64,000 nt of DNA, from assembly GCA_025210555.1 (NCBI GenBank), contig JAOARL010000012.1:1-64000 (forward strand), in the 5' to 3' direction. The first letter of the stretch is position 1; each line of letters starts with the position of its first letter. A model generated the notes under the pieces. That model was not told where the DNA came from, ran no database searches, and saw nothing but the letters and a program-made list of their open reading frames with translations. The translations under genes were made by a program, and so were the position numbers. Below, piece after piece: positions 24,678-34,070 of this stretch. This stretch comes from Clostridia bacterium (GTDB lineage Bacteria > Bacillota > Clostridia > Lachnospirales > JAOARL01).

Positions 24678-25106
24678 GTGAGAGAATATTATAAAGATTA
24701 TAGTAGATATTATGTAGGAGGAAGTGCCGCTCCTAAAATTGATTTTGAAAAATCTTATGAAGAAAAAGTTAAAGTAGCACCTAAAGTTAATTTAAGAAGA
24801 AAACAACTTGTAGCGTTACAACTTAAAATGATGTCTTTCATGGTAATATCTTTTATGTGTGCCGGGATATTAGTATTTCAACACTCTGCTATGGCTTATA
24901 ACAGAGCTCAAATTAATACAAAAGAAAAAGCAATTGCTGAACTTGAAGATAGAATAGATAGTATAAAAACTGATATAGCAGAAAGTGTAGATGCTAAATA
25001 TGTAGAAAAAAGAGCTGTAGAAAAATTGGGTATGGTAAGACCTAAGAAACACCAAATAGTATATATTGAAGTGCCAAAAGAATCGTATGTAGTTCAGTAT
25101 AATTAA
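24678..25106 (+). CDS. ftsL: Cell division protein FtsL-like
   Basis: This 142-residue protein has a basic cytoplasmic N-terminus, one membrane helix at about 50-70 and an extracytoplasmic coiled coil at about 75-105 (AQINTKEKAIAELEDRIDSIK). The C-terminal VEKRAVEKLGMVRPKKHQIVYI contains the AxxLGM block seen in FtsL and DivIC. It is placed between rsmH and the penicillin-binding protein, which is the ftsL position. The start is GTG after AGGAGGG. It forms the FtsQLB bridge that activates FtsW and FtsI. Confidence 0.9.
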   Translation: MREYYKDYSRYYVGGSAAPKIDFEKSYEEKVKVAPKVNLRRKQLVALQLKMMSFMVISFMCAGILVFQHSAMAYNRAQINTKEKAIAELEDRIDSIKTDIAESVDAKYVEKRAVEKLGMVRPKKHQIVYIEVPKESYVVQYN

Positions 25107-25126
25107 TTAACGGTAGGTATTAGTGT

Positions 25127-27088
25127 ATGTACGAATATAAGAAAAATTTAAATTCAAAAATAACAATTATATTTATAATATTAGTTTTAGTCATCATATT
25201 TTTGATGGCTAAAATTTCGTATATAAAGTTTGTAAAGGGTGAAGATTATGAGCAAAGAGCTAGAGAAGCTCAGTTTAGATCTTTCGATAGAGAAATAATA
25301 GCTAAAAGAGGAATAATAAAAGATAGGAATGGTAATGACATTGTAATTAGTAAAAAAAGTTACGATGTTATTTTGGACTCTAATATTTTTAGAGATAAAT
25401 ATAATGAAGAAGAAACTAATAGTAGATTATTAGATCTTTCAGGAGTTATAGGTGTTGATGTAAACATTCTTAAGGATAAAGCAAATAAGAATAGTAATTA
25501 TGAAAGAGTGTCTTTAGATATTTCAATAGAAGATAGAGATAAAATAAAAGAACTTGGAATAAAAGGTGTATGGTTCGAAAATAGATACACTAGAGAGTAC
25601 TTATATGATAGATTTGCCTCACATATACTTGGTTATGTTAATGAAAATAGCGGGGATAAGTGGGGAATAGAGAGAAGCTATGATAAATATCTTTCAGGTA
25701 CAAATGGTAGAACTCTTAGTATGTTTGGAGAAGAAGATTATTTGCTTCAAAAAACAATAGATGAAGAGGATGGGAAAAATGTATATTTAACAATTGATAA
25801 AAACATACAGCATTTTGCGGAGAAAGCAATAGAAAATGCAATAGAGAGACTTAATGCTAAAAGAATATCAGTAGTGGCTATGGAGCCTAATACTGGTGAA
25901 ATACTAGCATTAGCATCGTATCCAAATTTTAATCCAAATGAGCCAACAAATTTAACAAAAAAAGTTGTGCTAGAAGATGGAACCGAAATAGAAGAGAAAA
26001 TGAATGTAAATGAAATGTTTGCAACTTGGAAAAACCCAGTAATAACAGACACCTATGAACCAGGATCAACTTTTAAAATTGTTTTGGCAGCAGCAGCGCT
26101 TGAAGAAAAGATTGTTGACCCAGATGATACATTTTACTGTTCAGGTAGCAAGACTGTATATGATAGAGAAATAAGTTGTTGGAAAGAGAGTGGACATGGA
26201 GAGCAAACGCTAAAAGAAGCTCTTATGAACTCTTGCAATGTAGCAATGATGGATATAGTTGAAAAAATGGGGAAAAGTACATTTTATAAATATCAAAGAG
26301 GATTTGGTTTTGGATATAAAACTAATGTAGATTTGCCAGGAGAAGAAAGTTCAATTAACTTACTTCATAAAGAAAAAAATTTAAAACCAGTAGAACTTGC
26401 AACAGCTTCATTTGGTCAGAGATTTAATGTAACAATGATTCAAATGGTTAATTCAATAGCAGCAGTTATAAATGGTGGAGAATTGTTAGAACCTCATATA
26501 GTATCAAAAGTTGTAGATTCAAAAGGTAATATAGTTTTTGAAAATAATAAAAGCGTTGTAAGAAAACTTATAAGTGAAGAAACTTCTGAGACTATAAAAA
26601 GTTATATGGAAAGTGTTGTTACAGAAGGAACTGGAAAACAAGCATATATTGATGGATATAGGGTTGGTGGAAAAACAGCAACTTCTGAAAAAGGGACTAC
26701 AGAAGAAGAGATATATACATTATCATTTGTAGGATTTGCACCAGTGGATAATCCAAAAATAATAGTATTAGCTTTTGTTGATGAAGCTGAAGGAAAAGAA
26801 AACCAAGGTGGTGGAACAGCGGCAGGACCAATTGTTAAAGACATAATTGAAAAAACACTTGAGTATTATGGGGTTCCTAAAAGTAAAACTAGAAAATCTT
26901 ATAATGATAATGAAATGATGAAGTTTACTAATTATAAAGATCAATCAGTAGAAAAAGTTATAGAAATACTTAAAAAAATGGAAATAGAATACAAAGTTAT
27001 AGGTTCAGGGGATACTATTGTTAATCAATATCCTAAAGAAGGACAAGAAGTACCTAAAGGGACAGAAATATTTTTATACACTAAGTAG
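25127..27088 (+). CDS. ftsI: Class B penicillin-binding protein (FtsI/SpoVD/PbpB type) with PASTA domain
   Basis: In this 653-residue protein, residues 11-30 are the membrane anchor, about 50-220 the dimerisation domain, and about 240-570 the transpeptidase with S314-T-F-K317 (catalytic serine) and S369-C-N371. About 590-653 is one PASTA domain ending in GTEIFLYTK. The third motif reads K516-T-A instead of the usual KTG. A single PASTA domain is typical of SpoVD and PBP2B-like enzymes of Firmicutes. In this cluster it is most simply the septal enzyme, but SpoVD cannot be excluded. The ribosome site GGTAGG is weak. Confidence 0.92.
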   Translation: MYEYKKNLNSKITIIFIILVLVIIFLMAKISYIKFVKGEDYEQRAREAQFRSFDREIIAKRGIIKDRNGNDIVISKKSYDVILDSNIFRDKYNEEETNSRLLDLSGVIGVDVNILKDKANKNSNYERVSLDISIEDRDKIKELGIKGVWFENRYTREYLYDRFASHILGYVNENSGDKWGIERSYDKYLSGTNGRTLSMFGEEDYLLQKTIDEEDGKNVYLTIDKNIQHFAEKAIENAIERLNAKRISVVAMEPNTGEILALASYPNFNPNEPTNLTKKVVLEDGTEIEEKMNVNEMFATWKNPVITDTYEPGSTFKIVLAAAALEEKIVDPDDTFYCSGSKTVYDREISCWKESGHGEQTLKEALMNSCNVAMMDIVEKMGKSTFYKYQRGFGFGYKTNVDLPGEESSINLLHKEKNLKPVELATASFGQRFNVTMIQMVNSIAAVINGGELLEPHIVSKVVDSKGNIVFENNKSVVRKLISEETSETIKSYMESVVTEGTGKQAYIDGYRVGGKTATSEKGTTEEEIYTLSFVGFAPVDNPKIIVLAFVDEAEGKENQGGGTAAGPIVKDIIEKTLEYYGVPKSKTRKSYNDNEMMKFTNYKDQSVEKVIEILKKMEIEYKVIGSGDTIVNQYPKEGQEVPKGTEIFLYTK

Positions 27089-27096
27089 GTGAAAAA

Positions 27097-28524
27097 GTGA
27101 AATTAAGTGAGATTTTAAAAGGAATAGAATATGAAATTTTAAATGGAAATTTAGATGTAGAAGTTTCTAACATACATTATGATTCAAGATATGTTAAAGA
27201 AGGTGGAATGTTTATTGCAGTTTCTGGATATGCATTAGATGGTCACGATTTTATTTATGACGTTACTCATAGGGGAATTGATGTTGTTTTAGTCGAAAAA
27301 GAAGTAGAAGTAAAAAATGGAGTAACTGTTATAAAGGTTAAAGATACAAGAAAAGAAATGATAAATATTTCAAGAAACTTTTTTGATGTGAATATGAATA
27401 AAGTTAAAATTATTGGAGTTACAGGAACAAATGGAAAAACTTCTGTTACAACTATAGCATATGATTTACTTAAAGAATCTGGAGTTAGAGTCGGATTGAT
27501 AGGAAGTAATGGAATTCGATATATGAATGGTGAGGAAAATTTAGGTAGAACAACGCCCAATGGTTATGAAATGATGAGAATTCTTAGAAAGATGATTGAT
27601 GAAAAAATAGAAGTTATCTTTATGGAAGTTTCTTCACATGCATTAGAGCTTCATAGAGTTGATGGTCTTGATTTTGAAATGGCAGTATTTACAAATTTAA
27701 CACAAGATCATTTGGATTTTCATAAAACAATAGAAAATTATAGAGATGCTAAGTTGAAATTATTTAAAATGGCAAAAATAGGGATATTTAATTTAGATGA
27801 TCCAAGTGCAATGTACTTTATGAACAATTCTACTTGTGATAACAAATATACTGTATCAATAGAAGCAGAATCAGATTATAGAGCTAAAGACATAAAACTT
27901 AATATACATGGACTTAAATATAATCTTTTAGGGTTTGATGTAGAATTTAATACACCAGGAAGGTTTAGTGTGTATAATACTTTGGAAGCAATAGCAATAG
28001 CTAATAAGCTAGGGATAGATATGGAAGTAATAGTAGAAAGTATGAAAAAAGTAGAGCATGTATCTGGAAGGTTTGAAACTTATAAAATTGGTGATAAAAA
28101 TATAATAATAGATTATGCACATGCACCAGATGGACTAGAGCAAATTTTAAAAACTTCTAAAGAGTTAACAAAAGGAAAAATTATAACAGTATTTGGTTGT
28201 GGTGGAAATAGAGATAAAACAAAGAGACCTATAATGGGAAAGGTTGCAGCTAAATATTCAGATTATGTAGTAATAGTTCCAGATAATCCAAGAGATGAAG
28301 AAATTGATGAAATAAACAAAGGTGTTGAAGTTGGAGTTAAAGAAATACATGATAATTATATAACTTTCAACGACAGAAAAGATGGAATTGTTTATGCAAT
28401 GGACAAGTGTGAAAAAGATGATATAATTGTTATTGCAGGAAAAGGAAATGAAGATTATATAGAGATAAAAGGCGTAAAGCATTATTATAAAGATTACGAC
28501 GTTATCTCAAATTACTTAAACTAG
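27097..28524 (+). CDS. murE: UDP-MurNAc-tripeptide synthetase MurE (meso-diaminopimelate type)
   Basis: The 475-residue Mur ligase has the ATP site G-V-T-G-T-N-G-K-T (107-115). The central block is EVSSHALELHRV with NLTQDHLDFH. The amino-acid pocket D396-N-P-R399, with the arginine that recognises meso-diaminopimelate, indicates DAP-type peptidoglycan; lysine enzymes differ here. It adds the third residue to UDP-MurNAc-L-Ala-D-Glu. The start is GTG after AGGTGA, 8 bases after ftsI. murF, which usually follows, is missing. Confidence 0.96.
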   Translation: MKLSEILKGIEYEILNGNLDVEVSNIHYDSRYVKEGGMFIAVSGYALDGHDFIYDVTHRGIDVVLVEKEVEVKNGVTVIKVKDTRKEMINISRNFFDVNMNKVKIIGVTGTNGKTSVTTIAYDLLKESGVRVGLIGSNGIRYMNGEENLGRTTPNGYEMMRILRKMIDEKIEVIFMEVSSHALELHRVDGLDFEMAVFTNLTQDHLDFHKTIENYRDAKLKLFKMAKIGIFNLDDPSAMYFMNNSTCDNKYTVSIEAESDYRAKDIKLNIHGLKYNLLGFDVEFNTPGRFSVYNTLEAIAIANKLGIDMEVIVESMKKVEHVSGRFETYKIGDKNIIIDYAHAPDGLEQILKTSKELTKGKIITVFGCGGNRDKTKRPIMGKVAAKYSDYVVIVPDNPRDEEIDEINKGVEVGVKEIHDNYITFNDRKDGIVYAMDKCEKDDIIVIAGKGNEDYIEIKGVKHYYKDYDVISNYLN

Positions 28525-28536
28525 AGAGGTGTTTTG

Positions 28537-29505
28537 ATGATTGAGAAAATAATAATAGTTGTTATAACTGCATTTTTATTAAATGTTGCATTTATACCAA
28601 TGTTAATACCAATGCTTAATAGACTAAAATTTGGACAATTTGTTAGAAATGATGGGCCAAAAAATCATTTTAAAAAGCAAGGTACTCCAACAATAGGAGG
28701 TATTAGTTTTATAGTTGTAACTATTTTAGTGAGTTTGATTTTTGTAGATATAACGCCAGATGTTATTAGTGTATTAGCTTTAATGGTTCTTTATGCTGGT
28801 TTGGGATTCATTGATGATGCACTTAAGGTGATTTTTAAGAGATCATTAGGACTTAGAGCGTATCAAAAAATAGTGTTACAATTTTTAATAGCAGGACTGT
28901 TCGGATATTATTTAGTGACATATTCTCAAGCAGGAACAGATATAATAATTCCGTTTATGGGTGGAAAAGCAATTAATATTGGAGAGTTTTTCATACCACT
29001 TGTTATAATTGCAGTTGTAGCTACGGTTAACAGTGTTAATTTAACAGATGGTTTAGATGGGCTTGCTACAACAGTTACGTTGCCAGTATTATTATTTTTT
29101 ATAGTAATAGGAATTCAAAACGCTTCAGGAACGTCAATAGTTAGTGCAGCTATGTTCGGAGCGTTGTTAGGGTATTTAATATATAATGCTTATCCAGCTA
29201 AGCTCTTTATGGGAGATACGGGATCGCATGCGTTAGGTGGTTTGATAATAGGTATTGCATTTATAAACAATATGCCTCTTTTCGTAGTAATAATAGGAAT
29301 TATATATGTTATGGAAGCTATTTCAGATATATTGCAAGTTATGTATTATAGAACGTTCAAAAAAAGATTGTTTAAGATGGCGCCAATACATCACCATTTT
29401 GAACTTTTAGGTTGGCATGAAACAAAAGTTGTTTCAGTGTTCTTTATAATATCAATTTTAGCATGTTTTATTGGATATTTAGGAGTAGTGATTAGCATAC
29501 TATGA
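28537..29505 (+). CDS. mraY: Phospho-MurNAc-pentapeptide transferase MraY
   Basis: This 322-residue protein with ten membrane helices makes lipid I from UDP-MurNAc-pentapeptide and undecaprenyl phosphate. Conserved blocks are FGQFVRNDGPKNHFKKQGTPTIGG and FIDDALK (Asp pair). Then come NSVNLTDGLDGLA, FMGDTGSHALGG and the triple histidine MAPIHHHFELLGW. I use ATG 28537; a TTG one codon earlier is equally in frame but GAGAGGTG fits the ATG. It overlaps murD by 4 bases. Confidence 0.97.
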   Translation: MIEKIIIVVITAFLLNVAFIPMLIPMLNRLKFGQFVRNDGPKNHFKKQGTPTIGGISFIVVTILVSLIFVDITPDVISVLALMVLYAGLGFIDDALKVIFKRSLGLRAYQKIVLQFLIAGLFGYYLVTYSQAGTDIIIPFMGGKAINIGEFFIPLVIIAVVATVNSVNLTDGLDGLATTVTLPVLLFFIVIGIQNASGTSIVSAAMFGALLGYLIYNAYPAKLFMGDTGSHALGGLIIGIAFINNMPLFVVIIGIIYVMEAISDILQVMYYRTFKKRLFKMAPIHHHFELLGWHETKVVSVFFIISILACFIGYLGVVISIL

Positions 29506-30830
29506 TAATTGATAATAAAAATATATTAATAGTAGGATTAGGTAAAAGTGGAAAAGGGATATATGATTTTGCTGTAACAAAAACGGATAATATAAACTTT
29601 TATGATGATAAAGTTGAAGAATTTTTAGGACAAAAAGTTTATTCTAAAAATACAATTGATGAGATTATAGAAGATGTTGATGTAGTTGTAATGAGTCCAG
29701 GAGTTCCATTAACAGTACCTTTTATAAAAAAATACATAGAAGCTGGCGGAAATATAATTGGAGAAATAGAGCTTGCATATAAATATTGTGCTGCAAGAGT
29801 TTCTGCAATAACTGGGACAAATGGAAAAACAACCACTACATCTCTAGTTGGTGATATATTTAAGCTTCAAAATGACAAAACTTTTGTGCTAGGGAATATT
29901 GGGAAAAGTTTTAGTAGTGAAGTAAAAAACATTGAAGCAAACGATAACGTTATACTAGAGTTAAGTAGTTTTCAACTTGAAACTATAAGGGAGTTTAGAC
30001 CATTTTGTAGCGCGGTTTTAAATATAACACCTGACCATTTAAATAGACATATAACAATGGATAAATATGTTGAGGCAAAGGAAAATATATTTAAAAATCA
30101 AACAGCTAGTGATTATATTGTTTTAAATTATAATGATGAATATTGTAAAAAGATGGCTAACAAGACAAATGCTAAAGTTGTTTGGTTTAGTATAGACAAA
30201 GAATTAGAAAATGGAATTTATTATAAAAATAATGAAATTATAATTAAATATAAGAATATAGATGCTGTATTATGTTCTAAAAAAGAACTTAATATTGTAG
30301 GAGAACATAATATTGAAAATGTTATGGCAGCAGCAGCTATAGCATTAACTAACGATATTAAAATAGAAACTATAAGAAAAGCTGTAATTAATTTTAAAGC
30401 GGTTGAGCATAGAATAGAATTTGTAAGGGAATTAGAAGGAGTAAAGTATTTTAATGATTCTAAAGGTACAAATCCAGATGCGTCAATTAAAGCAATAAAT
30501 GCTATGGACGGTGGAACTATTCTTATTGCTGGAGGAATGGATAAGAAAAACGAGTTTGATGAATTTGTAAAAAGTTTTAAAGATAAGATAAAGCAGTTGA
30601 ATTTGATAGGTGAAACAAAAAATATAATTAAAGAAGAAGCAGAAAAACAAGGGTTTAATAATATAAAGATCTTTAATACATTTGAAGAAGCCATTAGAGG
30701 GGCTTATGAAGATTCTAAGAAAAATAATGTGAAAAATATATTATTGTCTCCAGGTTGCGCTAGTTGGGACATGTTTGAGAGTTATGAAAAAAGAGGTAAT
30801 ATATTCAAAGATATAGTTGCAGGATTATAG
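29502..30830 (+). CDS. murD: UDP-MurNAc-L-alanine:D-glutamate ligase MurD
   Basis: The 442-residue ligase has a Rossmann start (ILIVGLGKSGKG), ATP site ITGTNGKTTTT, ELSSFQLE, NITPDHLNRH and the C-terminal KGTNPDASIKAI with GGMDKKNEF. The end ALLSPGCASWDMFESYEKRG is present as LLSPGCASWDMF. It adds D-glutamate in the cytoplasm. The ATG overlaps the mraY stop (ATGA). Confidence 0.97.
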   Translation: MIIDNKNILIVGLGKSGKGIYDFAVTKTDNINFYDDKVEEFLGQKVYSKNTIDEIIEDVDVVVMSPGVPLTVPFIKKYIEAGGNIIGEIELAYKYCAARVSAITGTNGKTTTTSLVGDIFKLQNDKTFVLGNIGKSFSSEVKNIEANDNVILELSSFQLETIREFRPFCSAVLNITPDHLNRHITMDKYVEAKENIFKNQTASDYIVLNYNDEYCKKMANKTNAKVVWFSIDKELENGIYYKNNEIIIKYKNIDAVLCSKKELNIVGEHNIENVMAAAAIALTNDIKIETIRKAVINFKAVEHRIEFVRELEGVKYFNDSKGTNPDASIKAINAMDGGTILIAGGMDKKNEFDEFVKSFKDKIKQLNLIGETKNIIKEEAEKQGFNNIKIFNTFEEAIRGAYEDSKKNNVKNILLSPGCASWDMFESYEKRGNIFKDIVAGL

Positions 30831-30840
30831 AGGAGGGCAT

Positions 30841-31989
30841 ATGAGTAAAGTAGTTAATATTAATAAGAATAAAGAAAAAAGAGTTGCAGGAAAATGTGAT
30901 TTTGTGCTGCTTTTTACTACTTTGATGCTTGTGTTTTTTGGAATAATAATGGTATTTAGTTCTAGTTATCATGCTGCTCTTATAAAAACAGGGAATATAT
31001 TATTTTTTGTTAAGAAACAAATGATGTGGGCTATAATCGGGTTTGTAGTTATGATAGCAACTATGAATTTTGATTATAGAAGATACAAAAAATTGGCACT
31101 TCCAATGTACGCAGGATCTATAATCTTGCTAATAGCAGTTTTAATAGTTGGTAAGAATATAAATAATGCAACAAGGTGGATAAGAATAGGTGGAGTAGGA
31201 ATACAGCCTTCAGAAGTTGCAAAAATAGCATTGATATTAATGTTAGCGCTTATTATTAGCAGTATGAAAGATCATATGAAAACATTTAAATCATATCTAT
31301 TTGCATTAACATTTATAGGTGTGCCTATATTATTAATATTTTTTGAAAATGTTAGTACCGCAATATTAGTAGCGGTGATTGGAATAACTATAATTTTTGC
31401 AGGAATTAATAGCTTTTCAGATTTTATTAGATTTACAGTTCCAGTAGGACTTATAGGGATTTTGATTTTGGGAGGAGCTTTTTTAACTAATCCTAAATTT
31501 AAAGGAAGACTTGGAAGATTAGATATATGGCTTAATCCTTGGTCTGATCCAACAGGTGGAGGACTTCAAACTATAAATTCTCTATACGCAATAGGTTCAG
31601 GTGGAACTTTTGGATATGGACTAGGTCAAAGTAAGCAGAAACTAGGTTTTTTACCTGAAGCATATAATGATATAATATTTTCAGTAATATGTGAAGAGCT
31701 GGGATTAATTGGAGGGATTGCTGTTTTAATATTATTTTTGATTCTTATATGGAGAGGAATATTTATAGCGATAAATCTAGAAGATACCTTTGGTAGTTTG
31801 GTAGCAGTTGGTATAATAACGATGATAGCAACCCAGGTTATTATAAATATATCGGTAGTAACAAATACAATACCGGTAACTGGAATGCCTTTACCATTTA
31901 TAAGTTATGGAGGAACATCATTAGTAATAACGATGTTTTCAATAGGAGTGCTGCTTAATATATCAAGGTATGTTAAGAAAAGAAATTAA
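30841..31989 (+). CDS. ftsW: Septal peptidoglycan polymerase FtsW
   Basis: This 382-residue SEDS-family protein with about ten membrane helices has NNATRWIRIGGVGIQPSEVAK, the loop GLGQSKQKLGFLPEAYNDIIFSVICEELG, and PLPFISYGGTSL. It polymerises lipid II glycan strands together with the class B PBP. The ATG at 30841 follows GAGGAGGGC; a frame extension upstream into murD is not needed. RodA-type paralogues are possible, but the dcw position favours FtsW. Confidence 0.95.
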   Translation: MSKVVNINKNKEKRVAGKCDFVLLFTTLMLVFFGIIMVFSSSYHAALIKTGNILFFVKKQMMWAIIGFVVMIATMNFDYRRYKKLALPMYAGSIILLIAVLIVGKNINNATRWIRIGGVGIQPSEVAKIALILMLALIISSMKDHMKTFKSYLFALTFIGVPILLIFFENVSTAILVAVIGITIIFAGINSFSDFIRFTVPVGLIGILILGGAFLTNPKFKGRLGRLDIWLNPWSDPTGGGLQTINSLYAIGSGGTFGYGLGQSKQKLGFLPEAYNDIIFSVICEELGLIGGIAVLILFLILIWRGIFIAINLEDTFGSLVAVGIITMIATQVIINISVVTNTIPVTGMPLPFISYGGTSLVITMFSIGVLLNISRYVKKRN

Positions 31990-32004
31990 GATGAGGGGGA
32001 GTTT

Positions 32005-32757
32005 ATGAAAGTATTAAAAGGATTTATGATATTGATTATTATAATATTTGCATTAGCTCCTTGTTTTTATATAAGCGATGTAGAGTTTATAGGTATTGAT
32101 TATTTATCAAAGGATGAACTACTGAGGGAAGCAAAATATAATAAGGGCAAATTTTTTAGGTTTGATTTAAAAGGAGAACTTAATCAATTGATTGATAATC
32201 CTTATGTTGAAAAAATTAATGTTATGAGTAAGTTCCCTAATAGGTACAAGGTAACTATTGAGGAAAGAGTTCCAGTAGCCTACTTATCACAAGATAGTAA
32301 AATAAGTTTAAATATGCTTGATTTTAAAGAAGATAAGTATAGTGGTAAGTTTTATTATATGGACACCAATAATAATATTCTTTCATTGACAGATAAAAAA
32401 GAGAGGAAACTTCCAATTATTTCAGGTCTTGAATATAAGGAAGTGAAAATAGGTAATAAAATTGAAATTGAAAATGATAAAAAGTATCAAATTATTAACA
32501 CTTTAACGAGTTTAGTTGCAAAAAATATAGAAGATGATATAATAAGTAAAGGACTTATAATAGACGTAGAAAAAGAGCATGATATAAAGATTTATTTGCT
32601 AGATCCAGTCATAGAATTTAGATATGGAAAATGTGAAAAGAATTTAGAAAAAATGAAAAAGATAGTAGAGATATTAAAACACATACCTAGTAATTATAGA
32701 GGAACAATTGATATTAGAGATGTAAATCGCAACTCTAGTTTTAAACCAATTACTTAA
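32005..32757 (+). CDS. ftsQ: Cell division protein FtsQ/DivIB
   Basis: This 250-residue protein has a short cytoplasmic start, one membrane helix (6-22), then a POTRA domain (about 24-92: ISDVEFIGIDYLSKDELL through FPNRYKVTIEERVPVAY) and a beta domain. It is the third member of the FtsQLB complex. The ribosome site is GAGGGGGAG. A separate promoter for ftsZ follows, so ftsQ probably ends the main transcript, although no terminator is seen. Confidence 0.92.
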   Translation: MKVLKGFMILIIIIFALAPCFYISDVEFIGIDYLSKDELLREAKYNKGKFFRFDLKGELNQLIDNPYVEKINVMSKFPNRYKVTIEERVPVAYLSQDSKISLNMLDFKEDKYSGKFYYMDTNNNILSLTDKKERKLPIISGLEYKEVKIGNKIEIENDKKYQIINTLTSLVAKNIEDDIISKGLIIDVEKEHDIKIYLLDPVIEFRYGKCEKNLEKMKKIVEILKHIPSNYRGTIDIRDVNRNSSFKPIT

Positions 32758-32772
32758 ATTTGGTAAAAACTA

Positions 32773-32801
32773 TTGAATATTGTAGGGAAAAATTGTATTA
32801 T
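32773..32801 (+). promoter_or_regulatory. Promoter of ftsZ
   Basis: TTGAAT (32773-32778), 17 bases, TATTAT (32796-32801), 60 bases upstream of the ftsZ start. Confidence 0.7.
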
Positions 32802-32861
32802 AGAAGATAAATAAGTGTTTTAATTTATAGTTGCTACGTAAAAGCTAAAGGAGGAATAAAT

Positions 32862-33965
32862 GTGAGTTTGCTTGAGTTTGAAAATACAAATCACAATGTT
32901 GCCAATATTGTAGTTATTGGTGTTGGTGGCGGTGGAAACAACGCTGTTGATAGAATGGTAGAAAGTGGAGTTTTAGATAGTTTAAAATTTATTACAGTTA
33001 ATACTGATTCACAAGTTTTAGCGCATTCTAAGGCTAAATTTAAAATCCAAATAGGTGAGAAATTAACTAGAGGATTAGGAGCAGGTGCAAACCCAGAAAT
33101 CGGTGAAAAAGCTGCTGCAGAAAACATGGATGAAATAAGACAAGCTCTTGAGGGAGCAGATATGGTATTTGTTACTGCTGGTATGGGTGGTGGTACTGGA
33201 ACAGGTGCTGCACCAGTAATTGCTAAAGTAGCAAAAGATATGGGAATTTTAACAGTAGGAGTTGTTACAAAGCCATTTGGTTTTGAGGGACGTAAGAGAA
33301 TGAAAAATGCAGACTTAGGTATTGATGCATTAAAGAGAACTGTTGATACATTAGTTATTATTCCAAATGATAAAATATTACAAATCGTTGATAAAAGAAC
33401 AACTATGATAGAAGCTTTTGATATGGCTGATGAAGTTTTAAGACAAAGTGTTCAAGGTATTTCAGATTTAATTTCTAAGCCTGGAATTATAAATCTTGAC
33501 TTTGCTGATGTTAAAACTGTATTAGTTGACCAAGGAATTTCTCATATGGGAATTGGTAAAGCTACTGGAGAAAACAAAACAGAAAAAGCTGCTAAGATGG
33601 CTATCTCAAGTCCATTATTAGATACTACTGTAGATGGAGCTAAAGGAATTTTAGTTAATGTTACAGGATCATCTGAATTAGGAATTTTAGAGGTTAACGA
33701 AGCTATTAACTTAATAAAAGAAGCAGTAGATCCTGAAGCTGAAATTATATTCGGTACAGCTGTGAATGATGATTTAGGTGAAGAAGTTGTAGTAACTGTT
33801 GTTGCAACAGGTTTTGAAAAGAGATTAAAGAACAATGATATGGAATTCAAAACTCCAAGAACTGATTTTAAATCAAACTTCAATATTGAAGAAAAAAGAA
33901 CTACTACTGATGACGCAAATTACATCGATGTACCAGTATTCTTACAAAGAAGAAGAGAACAATAA
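32862..33965 (+). CDS. ftsZ: Cell division GTPase FtsZ
   Basis: In this 367-residue tubulin homologue, the nucleotide loop [11 protein letters not shown] lies at 20-30 and the tubulin signature GGGTGTG at 109-115. The T7 region reads [12 protein letters not shown] short variable linker and the C-terminal conserved peptide [12 protein letters not shown], which binds FtsA, SepF and ZapA-type partners, are visible. The start is GTG 32862; an ATG two bases earlier is immediately followed by TGA and cannot be used. GGAGG is well placed. ftsA is not adjacent. Codon use is smoother than neighbours, as expected for high expression. Confidence 0.98.
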   Translation: MSLLEFENTNHNVANIVVIGVGGGGNNAVDRMVESGVLDSLKFITVNTDSQVLAHSKAKFKIQIGEKLTRGLGAGANPEIGEKAAAENMDEIRQALEGADMVFVTAGMGGGTGTGAAPVIAKVAKDMGILTVGVVTKPFGFEGRKRMKNADLGIDALKRTVDTLVIIPNDKILQIVDKRTTMIEAFDMADEVLRQSVQGISDLISKPGIINLDFADVKTVLVDQGISHMGIGKATGENKTEKAAKMAISSPLLDTTVDGAKGILVNVTGSSELGILEVNEAINLIKEAVDPEAEIIFGTAVNDDLGEEVVVTVVATGFEKRLKNNDMEFKTPRTDFKSNFNIEEKRTTTDDANYIDVPVFLQRRREQ

Positions 33966-33970
33966 AATAT

Positions 33971-33996
33971 AAAACTACCTTAGGGTAGTTTTTTTA
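33971..33996 (+). terminator. Terminator after ftsZ
   Basis: AAACTACC and GGTAGTTT pair around TTAG with a T run. It separates ftsZ from the next gene. Confidence 0.88.
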
Positions 33997-34005
33997 TTAC
34001 AACTA

Positions 34006-34034
34006 TTGAGTTTTCTGACAATTCATGATACTAT
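34006..34034 (+). promoter_or_regulatory. Promoter of the multi-HTH gene
   Basis: TTGAGT (34006-34011), 17 bases, TGaTACTAT with TACTAT at 34029-34034, an extended -10 promoter. Confidence 0.6.
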
Positions 34035-34070
34035 TTTATTACGTTTGAAAAATTGCGGAGGGATAATATT

